From Syntrophomonas sp. (GTDB lineage: Bacteria; Bacillota; Syntrophomonadia; Syntrophomonadales; Syntrophomonadaceae), in contig JAENYG010000004.1 of the NCBI GenBank assembly GCA_016841875.1, positions 123,289 through 187,288 of the forward strand: a stretch of 64,000 nucleotides of DNA, in the 5' to 3' direction. The notes beneath the pieces were generated by a model, which did not search any database, was not told the origin of the DNA, and saw nothing but the letters and a program-made list of their open reading frames with translations. The translations under genes were made by a program, and so were the position numbers. Positions 1 through 10,659 of this stretch are shown piece after piece; position 1 is the stretch's first letter; every line of letters begins with the position of its first letter.

Positions 1-155
1 CGTCAGCATTCGCCGTTACATTCATTTCAATCCACGCACCCACGCAGGGTGCGACAACCATTGACCCGTCAGCATTCGCCGTTACATTCATTTCAATCCA
101 CGCACCCACGCAGGGTGCGACAACCATTGACCCGTCAGCATTCGCCGTTACATTC
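1..155. repeat. Tandem exact spacer-repeat duplication (at least three copies)
   Basis: The spacers at 56-89 and 122-155 are identical over 34 nt, and the partial spacer at 1-23 equals their last 23 nt. The repeat-spacer unit of 66 bp is therefore present at least three times in tandem. Exact copies at the leader-distal side suggest duplication by recombination or slippage rather than fresh acquisition. Confidence 0.9.
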
Positions 156-2718
156 ATTTCAATCCACGCACCCACGCAGGGTGCGACCCCAGGTAGCCGG
201 GCAAGATATGGGTGTGCTCAATATTTCAATCCACGCACCCACGCAGGGTGCGACCAAAGAAAAGAACGGTTATTGGATGAGCAATGAAATTTCAATCCAC
301 GCACCCACGCAGGGTGCGACATTGATTATACTAGTGGTTGCGGGTCATATATTAATTTCAATCCACGCACCCACGCAGGGTGCGACCCGACCTGTACTAT
401 TCTGTGACTTGCTATGGCAGATTTCAATCCACGCACCCACGCAGGGTGCGACCGGCGACGTTATGCACGGGCTCGACCATATGGTAATTTCAATCCACGC
501 ACCCACGCAGGGTGCGACACACCGGGAATCAAACCGCAACGGGCACATGGCCATTTCAATCCACGCACCCACGCAGGGTGCGACTCAAAGTCGTACGAGA
601 CAGGCAGATAGTAAGCCTCATTTCAATCCACGCACCCACGCAGGGTGCGACTTGACACCCGCTCTCTGCTTCTGCCCCCCTGTTATTTCAATCCACGCAC
701 CCACGCAGGGTGCGACCATAATTCCATGCCCCTTTCGATTACATCTAACTATTTCAATCCACGCACCCACGCAGGGTGCGACGGAGAGCAAGGGCATTAT
801 CACTATAATCAGTGGATTTCAATCCACGCACCCACGCAGGGTGCGACAATGCTGGTTTTTGCAGATGTTTTACTTTCGGCAAATTTCAATCCACGCACCC
901 ACGCAGGGTGCGACCCCTGAGATATGGGTTGTTTATATCGGGCTTCTTATTTCAATCCACGCACCCACGCAGGGTGCGACTGTGGTGTTGCTGGGGTTGG
1001 GTTGTTGTTTATGCGATTTCAATCCACGCACCCACGCAGGGTGCGACTATTGATGAATTAATTGAGCCTACAACGTGGCAGATTTCAATCCACGCACCCA
1101 CGCAGGGTGCGACTACCGAGGGGATAACCCTGGGTAATATTTGTGATATTTCAATCCACGCACCCACGCAGGGTGCGACGTTAGGCCGAACCGCCTTCCT
1201 TACGTCTTCTGGATTTCAATCCACGCACCCACGCAGGGTGCGACTAAGCTCTCAAAAATACTTTGCACTATGGTAGATTTCAATCCACGCACCCACGCAG
1301 GGTGCGACCATTAAGCATCAATTATTCCTACATACCAAGACGATTTCAATCCACGCACCCACGCAGGGTGCGACAATATGTGCTAAAAGCTCAGGCCGCA
1401 GAAGCCGAGATTTCAATCCACGCACCCACGCAGGGTGCGACTTTATTTGGCAGGCGGACCGTGGAGGTCACAATTATTTCAATCCACGCACCCACGCAGG
1501 GTGCGACATTTCATCCACAGTCAAAAACCATGAGTTACTGCCTATTTCAATCCACGCACCCACGCAGGGTGCGACGATAGGGCAAGTTAAGCCCTTGCTT
1601 AAGACACAAATTTCAATCCACGCACCCACGCAGGGTGCGACATTTACTACAAGGTTAATGGCTTCTTCCATCTTATTTCAATCCACGCACCCACGCAGGG
1701 TGCGACTTGACCAGGCAGGCCCGTAATGCCAGATTTGATTATTTCAATCCACGCACCCACGCAGGGTGCGACAGGAGTGATTATTATGCTTGACTTAAAG
1801 GAACTACATTTCAATCCACGCACCCACGCAGGGTGCGACTATAAGTTCCTTTAAGGTTCTTGGTATTTAAGATAATTTCAATCCACGCACCCACGCAGGG
1901 TGCGACGGTGGGTGTTAGTTAATGACTGAATTGCAGGCAGCAATTTCAATCCACGCACCCACGCAGGGTGCGACGCAAGGGTAGATTATGCAGCATCTAA
2001 TCCGGATATTTCAATCCACGCACCCACGCAGGGTGCGACTGGTGAGCCAGGAGAGTCTTTTGACATAACGTCGATTTCAATCCACGCACCCACGCAGGGT
2101 GCGACAATGAGCCGACTGTACAACGTGCATCAAAAACATCTATTTCAATCCACGCACCCACGCAGGGTGCGACACAGTATTTTCATGCTCGGTGTACGCT
2201 CCTTTGTTATTTCAATCCACGCACCCACGCAGGGTGCGACTACGCAGTAGTTTGCAAGGCACGGGACAAATGGCAGATTTCAATCCACGCACCCACGCAG
2301 GGTGCGACTAAGGGCATTAAATTTAAGCGCAGAGATGATCCGATTTCAATCCACGCACCCACGCAGGGTGCGACGAAAGGTGGGAGGATGGATAATGGCT
2401 GATTTTTGATTTCAATCCACGCACCCACGCAGGGTGCGACTTTAGGGATATATTTACTCAACATTGCTTGACGATATTTCAATCCACGCACCCACGCAGG
2501 GTGCGACTCAGGGAGATATAGACATCCTAAAAGCTGATACGATTTCAATCCACGCACCCACGCAGGGTGCGACGGTGATTACAAAAAAATAACCTTATAT
2601 AATGCCATATTTCAATCCACGCACCCACGCAGGGTGCGACTCTTAGGAGGTAACTCATGTTAACGATGAAACAAGATTTCAATCCACGCACCCACGCAGG
2701 GTGCGACATGGCTGATTA

Positions 2719-2853
<135 letters not shown>

Positions 2854-3636
2854 TTACTTTCAGGTGTCGGAATTTCAATCCACGCACCCACGCAGGGTGC
2901 GACAGCAGGACTTTTACAGTGCGTTTTCCTATAGCCAGATTTCAATCCACGCACCCACGCAGGGTGCGACTACTCTGCCAACTACACGGGCACGACCCGT
3001 GACCCATTTCAATCCACGCACCCACGCAGGGTGCGACTTTGACATAAAATATACCTTCACCTTCGCTGGTAAACGATTTCAATCCACGCACCCACGCAGG
3101 GTGCGACTTTGAGCTATAACAATATTTTGCTTTATGATTCTGATTTCAATCCACGCACCCACGCAGGGTGCGACCCGGTCCGGTATCGATTGAGCCATCC
3201 ATATAGTATTTCAATCCACGCACCCACGCAGGGTGCGACCGGGCCGGGCTTTCCGCTCCAATTTGCGTCCCTATATTTCAATCCACGCACCCACGCAGGG
3301 TGCGACGTATGGCAAACGGGTGGGAGCCACTACCGAACAAATTTCAATCCACGCACCCACGCAGGGTGCGACCCGTCTGCCATACCTACGATAAGTATCG
3401 TGGCGCATTTCAATCCACGCACCCACGCAGGGTGCGACTAATATCATTGTCTGCAGCGTATTGATTAGCGTATTTCAATCCACGCACCCACGCAGGGTGC
3501 GACGGTCTGTTAGCCAGATGCTGGGCATTGTTGGGGTATTTCAATCCACGCACCCACGCAGGGTGCGACTGCAGTGTATATGTGGGTGCCACTGGCCCGA
3601 TCCGATTTCAATCCACGCACCCACGCAGGGTGCGAC

Positions 3637-3738
3637 TGCCGTACTGGTATCGTTGCCACTTATTAAGTTGTAATTTCAATCCACGCACCCACGCAGGGTG
3701 CGACCCGTACTGGTATCGTTGCCACTTATTAAGTTGTA
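3637..3738. repeat. Adjacent near-identical spacers differing by 2 nt at one end
   Basis: The spacers at 3637-3672 (36 nt) and 3705-3738 (34 nt) are identical except that the first has two extra bases (TG) at its left end. In crRNA orientation the left end is the PAM-distal 3' end, and the PAM-proximal ends are identical. Confidence 0.9.
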
Positions 3739-5630
3739 ATTTCAATCCACGCACCCACGCAGGGTGCGACTTACCTGGTGTGCGAATATTCGGCGGGGAG
3801 ATACAATTTCAATCCACGCACCCACGCAGGGTGCGACATAATGGCAATAAAAAAGGTTTTTATAAAGATTTAATTTCAATCCACGCACCCACGCAGGGTG
3901 CGACTAGTGTCAGGCCGGAGCAAACCGAAGAAGAATCGATTTCAATCCACGCACCCACGCAGGGTGCGACTTATATGTGGAGCAAGCAAGGGTTGACTAC
4001 AAAAATTTCAATCCACGCACCCACGCAGGGTGCGACTAACCTTTCCATAACCGTTACGCTCTTTGATCCAATTTCAATCCACGCACCCACGCAGGGTGCG
4101 ACTTTGCGCCACTCTTCCCATAACTGCTCATCCTCCGGATTTCAATCCACGCACCCACGCAGGGTGCGACCTTGCGCTCGATGCAAGCATCGACTACATT
4201 CTGAATTTCAATCCACGCACCCACGCAGGGTGCGACCCGATTTCTTGTATCTATTGGCCATGTAACAAATATTTCAATCCACGCACCCACGCAGGGTGCG
4301 ACGCAGGTGCATCGGCAACGGTAAAGATAGTACCCCTATTTCAATCCACGCACCCACGCAGGGTGCGACGAGATTCCAAAGGCTGAAAAAGATGCTGCAG
4401 ACATTATTTCAATCCACGCACCCACGCAGGGTGCGACATTGACAGCAGATGCCACCTTGACCTCTCTTTTAGATTTCAATCCACGCACCCACGCAGGGTG
4501 CGACAGGTCTCCGGCCATGGCCACCACTGAAGCAGCAATTTCAATCCACGCACCCACGCAGGGTGCGACACTGGCCACCGGGGCGGCAATCGGGCCCTTT
4601 GGGATTTCAATCCACGCACCCACGCAGGGTGCGACAGCCAGTTTACTAGCACCATGAACAATATGTCAAATTTCAATCCACGCACCCACGCAGGGTGCGA
4701 CTAGATTAATTGAATTAGCATTAAATAATCAACTAATTTCAATCCACGCACCCACGCAGGGTGCGACTTTATAAAATAAATTAAAAAGGAGTTGATACCT
4801 ATAATTTCAATCCACGCACCCACGCAGGGTGCGACAATTGGGAGACATAATGCTTTAACTTTGTTATTCTTAATTTCAATCCACGCACCCACGCAGGGTG
4901 CGACACTTGTTATAGGCCAGACCTTTATAATAAAAATATTTCAATCCACGCACCCACGCAGGGTGCGACGAAGTGATTGTAAGACCGGTGGTGGGTTAAG
5001 CATATTTCAATCCACGCACCCACGCAGGGTGCGACCATGCAGTAACAGGGGAGACCGATAGTAATGTGATTTCAATCCACGCACCCACGCAGGGTGCGAC
5101 CTGAAAACATAAAAGCATGGTCCAAAATCACACTAATTTCAATCCACGCACCCACGCAGGGTGCGACTCTGGCACTAATTGCAGGTTGAGGGTGTCGTCT
5201 ATATTTCAATCCACGCACCCACGCAGGGTGCGACGGCATCATCCCAACCATAGGCGGTATCGCATCGTTATTTCAATCCACGCACCCACGCAGGGTGCGA
5301 CTGGCAGTAACATGGGGAGCAACTACCCTTAAAGTATTTCAATCCACGCACCCACGCAGGGTGCGACATCGAAGAACTTAAACATGTTGATCTTTTAATC
5401 ATTTCAATCCACGCACCCACGCAGGGTGCGACACAATAGAGTTTGGTACGGGGACGCTTCTTGCTATTTCAATCCACGCACCCACGCAGGGTGCGACTAT
5501 ATGGCATGGTCAGATGGATCTGGGGCGGTGAATTTCAATCCACGCACCCACGCAGGGTGCGACTGAGGGGGCGCAGGTACATGGAACAGGAGTTGTATAT
5601 TTCAATCCACGCACCCACGCAGGGTGCGAC

Positions 5631-5733
5631 CTGGACAGCTGGAGCTTCCAAAACGGGCGGAGCCGATTTCAATCCACGCACCCACGCAGGGTGCGACCCT
5701 GGACAGCTGGAGCTTCCAAAACGGGCGGAGCCG
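5631..5733. repeat. Adjacent near-identical spacers differing by 1 nt at one end
   Basis: The spacers at 5631-5665 (35 nt) and 5698-5733 (36 nt) are identical except for one extra C at the left (PAM-distal) end of the second. They are among the four newest spacers. Confidence 0.9.
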
Positions 5734-5832
5734 ATTTCAATCCACGCACCCACGCAGGGTGCGACGGTCAAGTATCGTATCTTCCCGATCATCGTTCGGT
5801 ATTTCAATCCACGCACCCACGCAGGGTGCGAC

Positions 5833-6001
5833 AGCAAAATTGAACAAAAATATGTTCATTACCTAAGACTTTTGTTCAATTTTTGTCCTATAATTATTAA
5901 ATTACATCACAACCCATTATATATTTTTTTTTCATCCGAAGATTTTAACTATATTCACGGTGCGAAGGCTCTAACAAATTCATGTTCACTAAGTGTTCGC
6001 A
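5833..6001 (-). promoter_or_regulatory. CRISPR leader with a 14-bp inverted repeat
   Basis: This AT-rich, gene-free stretch lies between the last repeat and the cas2 stop codon, the expected place for a leader driving the array leftward. It contains a perfect inverted repeat, AAAATTGAACAAAA at 5836-5849 and TTTTGTTCAATTTT at 5870-5883, starting 4 bp from the first repeat. A third TGTTC half-site lies inside the loop (5853-5857). Near cas2 there is a small AGTG-TTCG-CACT hairpin (5992-6003). The role of the inverted repeat is unknown; it could be an integration signal, a regulator site or part of the cas operon terminator. Confidence 0.75.
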
Positions 6002-6292
6002 CTAAATTATTAGTGTACCCTCAACGTCATAGGACTCCTTTGCACCTATATGATCGACTTTATTTTTGTAATTCTTTCCCAGATAATAAAACCGCAAGCT
6101 ATCTACATCTTTATCAATAATTTGTTCAAGTTTATGCTGCACCTCACGGCATTTAGCTGCATCTAGTATACACTCAAAGACTGAATTCTGTACACGTTGA
6201 CCATAATTCAAGCATTGCTTCGCAACCTGACGCAAACGCTTCCTTCCAGCCGGTGTTTGTGTATTTACGTCATAGGTTATTAAGACTAACAT
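6002..6292 (-). CDS. cas2: CRISPR-associated endonuclease Cas2 (type I-C)
   Basis: This 96-aa protein starts MLVLITYDV, the typical ferredoxin-like Cas2 first strand, with the conserved metal-binding Asp at position 8. Cas2 dimers bridge two Cas1 dimers in the spacer-integration complex. A longer reading frame runs upstream, but the residues before MLVLITYDV overlap cas1 and do not resemble Cas2. The ATG at 6292 has a GGTGAT-like ribosome binding site and lies 8 bp after the cas1 stop. It is the last gene of the cas operon and is followed directly by the leader. The length is normal for the family. Confidence 0.95.
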   Translation of the reverse strand: MLVLITYDVNTQTPAGRKRLRQVAKQCLNYGQRVQNSVFECILDAAKCREVQHKLEQIIDKDVDSLRFYYLGKNYKNKVDHIGAKESYDVEGTLII

Positions 6293-6300
6293 TTTATCAC

Positions 6301-7332
6301 CTACTTCCACATAAACGGCGGATACCCATCCAAATCGCCGCGAATAAATCTGGCCAAAAGCATCGCCTGGGCATACGGAACAAGTCCCCATGCTATTTTT
6401 TCTTGTAAAAATGGATGTGTAATTTTCTCCTGCTTCCTACTTTGCCAAGCTTTCAATATTGTTTTTCTTGTATCATCATCCATAATAACCGCACCATTTT
6501 CTTTTTGAGTAAAACCCTCTGCATTTACTTCTCTTTTGTTAATTAAAGAAATGACAAATCGATCTGCGTAAACCGAACGCAACTCCTCCATCATATCAAG
6601 AGCAAGTGAAATTCGCCCTGGTCTGTCTCGATGTAAAAATCCGACATAAGGATCAAGTCCAACTGTTTCTAGTGCAGCCGCAGCATCATGGGCCGAAAGC
6701 GTATAAACAAATGACAACATTGCATTAACATTATCAAGCGGTGGACGTTTATTCCTGTAATTAAAATAGAAAGAATCTTTTTGTTGAAGAATTAAATCTT
6801 CAAATACACTAAAATACTGCGATGCTGCTTCCCCTTCATAACCTCGTAGTTGTTCTAAATCTTCACTTTGCTGAATTAATTTCATAGAATTTACAAGAGT
6901 TTTAGAAACACCTTTCAACTTATCAACATCCAGTCGTGTTGCGTAGTCGCGAGTTGCACGTTCAATCACCCAACGAGCATTATAAACTTTTCCCAGAAGA
7001 AAGTTTCTGGCAATTTTGTTGCTTTCCTCCACATTATCCGAAAGCCTATATTGGGCCTTTCTTAGAGTTACATTACCTCTAACCTCGCCAACTACTCTGG
7101 AAAGAAATTTACCACTTTGTTTCATAAAACTTAAGGCAATATTACGTTTTGCACATGCACCCATTAATGCTGGACTTGCGCCAGTATAACCAAAAGCAAC
7201 AATGCCTTCAAGATTATGTAATGGAATTCGCGAGAGTTCTTTTTCTTCTTTTAATATCACAACATTTTCTCCGTCAAGTGATAAATAGGTATTTGGCGAA
7301 GTGACATAAACTGTATTTAGCAACTTTCTCAT
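6301..7332 (-). CDS. cas1: CRISPR-associated integrase Cas1 (type I-C)
   Basis: This 343-aa protein begins MRKLLNTVYVTSPNTYLSLD, a start typical of type I-C Cas1, and is full length. Cas1 is the metal-dependent integrase that inserts new spacers at the leader end. The conserved acidic/His regions are visible as GYEGEAAS near residue 165 and LHRDRPGR followed by LALDMMEEL near residues 230-250. The start overlaps the end of cas4 by 4 bp, indicating translational coupling. With cas4 and cas2 it forms a complete adaptation module, and the uniform repeats and re-acquired spacers suggest it is or was active. Confidence 0.97.
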   Translation of the reverse strand: MRKLLNTVYVTSPNTYLSLDGENVVILKEEKELSRIPLHNLEGIVAFGYTGASPALMGACAKRNIALSFMKQSGKFLSRVVGEVRGNVTLRKAQYRLSDNVEESNKIARNFLLGKVYNARWVIERATRDYATRLDVDKLKGVSKTLVNSMKLIQQSEDLEQLRGYEGEAASQYFSVFEDLILQQKDSFYFNYRNKRPPLDNVNAMLSFVYTLSAHDAAAALETVGLDPYVGFLHRDRPGRISLALDMMEELRSVYADRFVISLINKREVNAEGFTQKENGAVIMDDDTRKTILKAWQSRKQEKITHPFLQEKIAWGLVPYAQAMLLARFIRGDLDGYPPFMWK

Positions 7333-7997
7333 TCATCCACCTCCAAAAGATTATTCTTGATATATCCTATAGCGGAGGGGTTTTTACATAACTTCGGCAT
7401 ACAAACCTCAACAAGCGAACAGGCTTTACAACTTTTCGGCAGTTTAACTTTAGGGGTATATCTTTTGTCATATAATTCGTGCATTTCTTTAAATATAGTT
7501 TTAACGTGCCCGCGCAAACCATCATCAAGTGCAACTTTAAGCCTGCGTTTTGTTTCTCCATAGAACAAAAATGCTTCGGGAATTTCACATAATAACATTT
7601 CCTCAAGACACATAGCCTGTGCACATAGCTGCAGAACGTCGGCTTCATTTTCTTTTGGTTTCCCGCGTTTATACTCTACCGGAACTGGCTTATAAGTTCC
7701 ATCCCTACCGAATATATTCACCCCATCCGAATCTTTATGCAGTTCAACTACATCGCAAGTTCCAGTTGTGCCGAGTGTACGCGAGAATATTCTCATTCCC
7801 CGAGAAATTATCAGATCTCCACGCTTTTCCTTAATGGTGTTATCATGTGTTTTCTCATGAAGAATCTCGCCCTCAATTGTGCGAAGGTTATCCTGCCATT
7901 GCTGTTCTATATGTATTAATGCCCACTGGCGTTTACAAAATGCAAAGTGCTGTATCCCAGACAACAGCAAGAAATCGTCTTCTTTATATTCCATCAT
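7329..7997 (-). CDS. cas4: CRISPR-associated exonuclease Cas4
   Basis: This 222-aa RecB-family nuclease trims prespacers and selects those carrying the right PAM, working with Cas1-Cas2. A Cys lies early in FCKRQWALIH (about residue 21), and the C-terminal cluster CKACSLVEVCMPKLC supplies the other iron-sulfur ligands. The nuclease core appears as VEYKRGKP followed by LQLCAQAMCLEE. Two tandem ATG codons open the gene; the first overlaps the cas7 stop codon as ATGA, and the 3' end overlaps cas1. The tight overlaps fit a single operon. Length and order (cas7-cas4-cas1-cas2) are those of type I-C. Confidence 0.95.
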   Translation of the reverse strand: MMEYKEDDFLLLSGIQHFAFCKRQWALIHIEQQWQDNLRTIEGEILHEKTHDNTIKEKRGDLIISRGMRIFSRTLGTTGTCDVVELHKDSDGVNIFGRDGTYKPVPVEYKRGKPKENEADVLQLCAQAMCLEEMLLCEIPEAFLFYGETKRRLKVALDDGLRGHVKTIFKEMHELYDKRYTPKVKLPKSCKACSLVEVCMPKLCKNPSAIGYIKNNLLEVDE

Positions 7998-8878
7998 ATC
8001 ATTCTAATACACTGTACTTCTCTTGGAATTTCTTCTGTGTTAACACTTATACTATAATCAGAATATCTTCTAGCTGGTTTTTTTTCATCAATACGATTAA
8101 TTGTTACAGTATCGAATAACTTATATGCTTGAGTATTTCCAAATTCACTTTCATGCTTAAATACAATCAATTCTCTAACATTCATTTTCCCTCTTGCCGC
8201 AGAATGATCGTGTTCAAACATGTTTATAATTGCTTCCCACAAAAGTTTTATATCTTCCTCCGAAAATCCTGTTACATTTTTTGCTAAATTGGCCGATATG
8301 TAACCTTCTGCTCTATAGAGAGCGTACGGTACGATGTGTTTTCTACCCATTTCCGTTTCTTTTTTCTTAAAGTCTGCTTCTGTTGTAATCGCAACTCTTG
8401 TTATAGTAATTTCCTGTTGAACTATTGGGTCAACACTTCTGGCAAATCCAATTTGCACAGGACCTCTAACTTGTCCACAGTTTAATTTTGCCTTTACAAA
8501 AGTCGTCATAACGGCACCAAATGTTCTTATATCAAAGAAGTTCGCACACATAAAATCCCGAATCTGACTATCCTTTTCGCCCTTGCTCTTTTGTGCTTCT
8601 TCCTCTTTGATACCCAAATATTCATAAGCTAACTTATCACTGGTGTTTAAGGGAATACCATCTTTGATATATATTTTGTAACCCTTACTGTCCCCTTTCA
8701 CTGTTTCAACATAATTTCTGATTTTTCTTTTTAAGCATACATCCGTAACAATGCCATAGCCTGTTTCCGCATCTATTCTGGGCATATTCCCGGCATCAGG
8801 GTCCCCGTTCGGGTTTCCATTTTCAACTTCGAATATAATTACAAATTCATACCTGTTCTTAATTACATCGCTCATCAT
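7994..8878 (-). CDS. cas7: Cascade backbone protein Cas7 (Csd2, type I-C)
   Basis: This 294-aa protein has the Csd2/Csh2 N-terminal signature YEFVIIFEVENGNPNGDPD and IVTDVCLKRKIRNYV. Several Cas7 copies coat the crRNA spacer along the Cascade backbone. The start ATG overlaps the cas8c stop codon (TAATG arrangement) and the end overlaps cas4. Length and order match type I-C. It would be the main protein covering any crRNA-like guide made from 11420-11548. Confidence 0.96.
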   Translation of the reverse strand: MMSDVIKNRYEFVIIFEVENGNPNGDPDAGNMPRIDAETGYGIVTDVCLKRKIRNYVETVKGDSKGYKIYIKDGIPLNTSDKLAYEYLGIKEEEAQKSKGEKDSQIRDFMCANFFDIRTFGAVMTTFVKAKLNCGQVRGPVQIGFARSVDPIVQQEITITRVAITTEADFKKKETEMGRKHIVPYALYRAEGYISANLAKNVTGFSEEDIKLLWEAIINMFEHDHSAARGKMNVRELIVFKHESEFGNTQAYKLFDTVTINRIDEKKPARRYSDYSISVNTEEIPREVQCIRMI

Positions 8879-10659
8879 TATTTCTCCTCACTTTTTTTAT
8901 TATTTTTCGGATAGAATGCATTTTTTTGATGGTAGTAGCCTAAAATGAATACGCCTTGTTCTTCTAACGATAAATTTGCTGGAAATGGATTCTTTTCCAT
9001 ATCTAGTTTGTCTAAAATATCGGCTATCCTTTTATCACTAGCATATCCGTAGTCTGCTTTGGAAATATGGTGTTGCGATAATCTTAACAACATTGGAAAA
9101 ACTGACGCCGGTGTGGCACAAGCTGATGTAAAATACCGGTCTTTAATCGTTGTATTAATTCCTGGACTGGCATCTTGCTGTGCCTTTTCTAAAACTGCAA
9201 ATAATCTTCCTAAGATATAAGTGCTGTTTTCGCTTTGCTCATTCAGGGCCATCGTTAATACCTCCTCGAATTTATTTGTGTTTCTTGATAAATACGCTTT
9301 GATTATTGACACCTTATAATAACTGATATCTTTTTCCGCTTTAATTCTTAGCATGATGGAATTATATAGGCTTGCAGGATATCGCGTACCGGTAATAATC
9401 GCCTTGAGTGTAGCGCCAGCCATTAACGGTGTAGCTACTTTATCCTTAGACGTTGGAGATACTGTTTCGTTTAACAATCTCCATATGGAAAAAGTATCAG
9501 GATCTGTAGGATATTGTTTCTCTATTTTTAAATCTTCGTAATGATTTCCTATTTTTTTCACAAATTCCCCAAAAGAGTTAGTAATATAAAATCTGACCGC
9601 TAATCTGGCTGCATTTGGAGATATCGCAAGGATATGGAAGTTTGTTTTTTCATCAAAAGCATCGGATAATTCACCGATGGGTTTCCCTTGGGCTATTTTC
9701 TCGAAAATAGATTTAATTTCCCTTGCCGCTACTTCATCATGAACTGAATTCTCTCCTTTACTTACTTCCAGGCCATTTATATATAAGGACATAAAATCCT
9801 GATAAATTTGTTTTGGACTTTCTGCCCAAAAAATAATGGTTGCATCGCCTAAATTTAGTTTATGAGAACTATCTGCTAAGAGGAAATGTAAAACTGTGGT
9901 ATAGGCAAAAGTTGCATATTCACTTACCGGTGCATTCAAACCCTGCTCTTTTTCACGACCGTAAGACTCATAGGCGCGTTCATTAAAAGAAACCAGCGAA
10001 CCGCCTACAGATTGTGCACCCCGAACCCCCTTGATACTTGGGTGTAATCGCGCAATGGAACTCTCTTTGCCAGTAACTAGGCATTGCATAACATTTGTAT
10101 AATCTGAATTGCTCTTATGTTTTTCCCAAGCATGTCTGATTTCCCGGTTTTGATGAACATATTCTCCGCCATTAATTTTAAACACAAAATTTGCAACAGA
10201 TATTTCATCTAAATATTCGATGAGCGCAGGATGTTCCTTTGCTTTATCAGCATCCCAATGACTCACAAAATTGATAATCGCCTGTGCTGTCACATGATCA
10301 ACATCTTTTAATACTTTTATATGTAATTGCTTAAATGCTTCAAAACACGCTTTGGATCTTTCCGGTTTTCCTTTATTATCTATTCCAAATATATAGGTTG
10401 AATTTTCACATAGAAAATTTGATTTTATGCCGACTGATTTCTTTTCTTGTTCAGGCACTTCCATACTTTGCGGAACTTCTACTATTTTTTTTCCCCGCTG
10501 AGCACCTATCTTGAGAGGAATGATATTTAATAATTCACCTTCTAATGATAAATTAACAGCATATGAAACATTCGCCTTGCTGTAGCCCAATTTGGGTATG
10601 TTGCTATCCTCATCATTTGCCAGGATCTCATAATATTTAACTAAAGACTGTAAAATCAT
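8878..10659 (-). CDS. cas8c: Cascade large subunit Cas8c (Csd1)
   Basis: This Csd1-family protein of 593 aa begins MILQSLVKYYEILAND. I chose the ATG at 10659 because it overlaps the cas5c stop (ATGA) and follows a GAGGTGG ribosome binding site; an upstream in-frame start would add five residues inside cas5c. Csd1 features visible include the N-terminal SLVKYYE segment, the central NFVFKINGG region and LGRLFAVLEKAQQDA near residue 490. Cas8c recognises the PAM and recruits Cas3. In type I-C the gene also supplies the small subunit (Cas11c) by internal initiation; a start near residue 470 (MALNEQSEN) is a candidate but was not tested. Confidence 0.95.
   Translation of the reverse strand: MILQSLVKYYEILANDEDSNIPKLGYSKANVSYAVNLSLEGELLNIIPLKIGAQRGKKIVEVPQSMEVPEQEKKSVGIKSNFLCENSTYIFGIDNKGKPERSKACFEAFKQLHIKVLKDVDHVTAQAIINFVSHWDADKAKEHPALIEYLDEISVANFVFKINGGEYVHQNREIRHAWEKHKSNSDYTNVMQCLVTGKESSIARLHPSIKGVRGAQSVGGSLVSFNERAYESYGREKEQGLNAPVSEYATFAYTTVLHFLLADSSHKLNLGDATIIFWAESPKQIYQDFMSLYINGLEVSKGENSVHDEVAAREIKSIFEKIAQGKPIGELSDAFDEKTNFHILAISPNAARLAVRFYITNSFGEFVKKIGNHYEDLKIEKQYPTDPDTFSIWRLLNETVSPTSKDKVATPLMAGATLKAIITGTRYPASLYNSIMLRIKAEKDISYYKVSIIKAYLSRNTNKFEEVLTMALNEQSENSTYILGRLFAVLEKAQQDASPGINTTIKDRYFTSACATPASVFPMLLRLSQHHISKADYGYASDKRIADILDKLDMEKNPFPANLSLEEQGVFILGYYHQKNAFYPKNNKKSEEK

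Noticed and set aside
6293-6391. Longer Cas2 reading frame starting inside cas1
   Set aside because: The added residues do not resemble Cas2, and the ATG at 6292 has the ribosome binding site.
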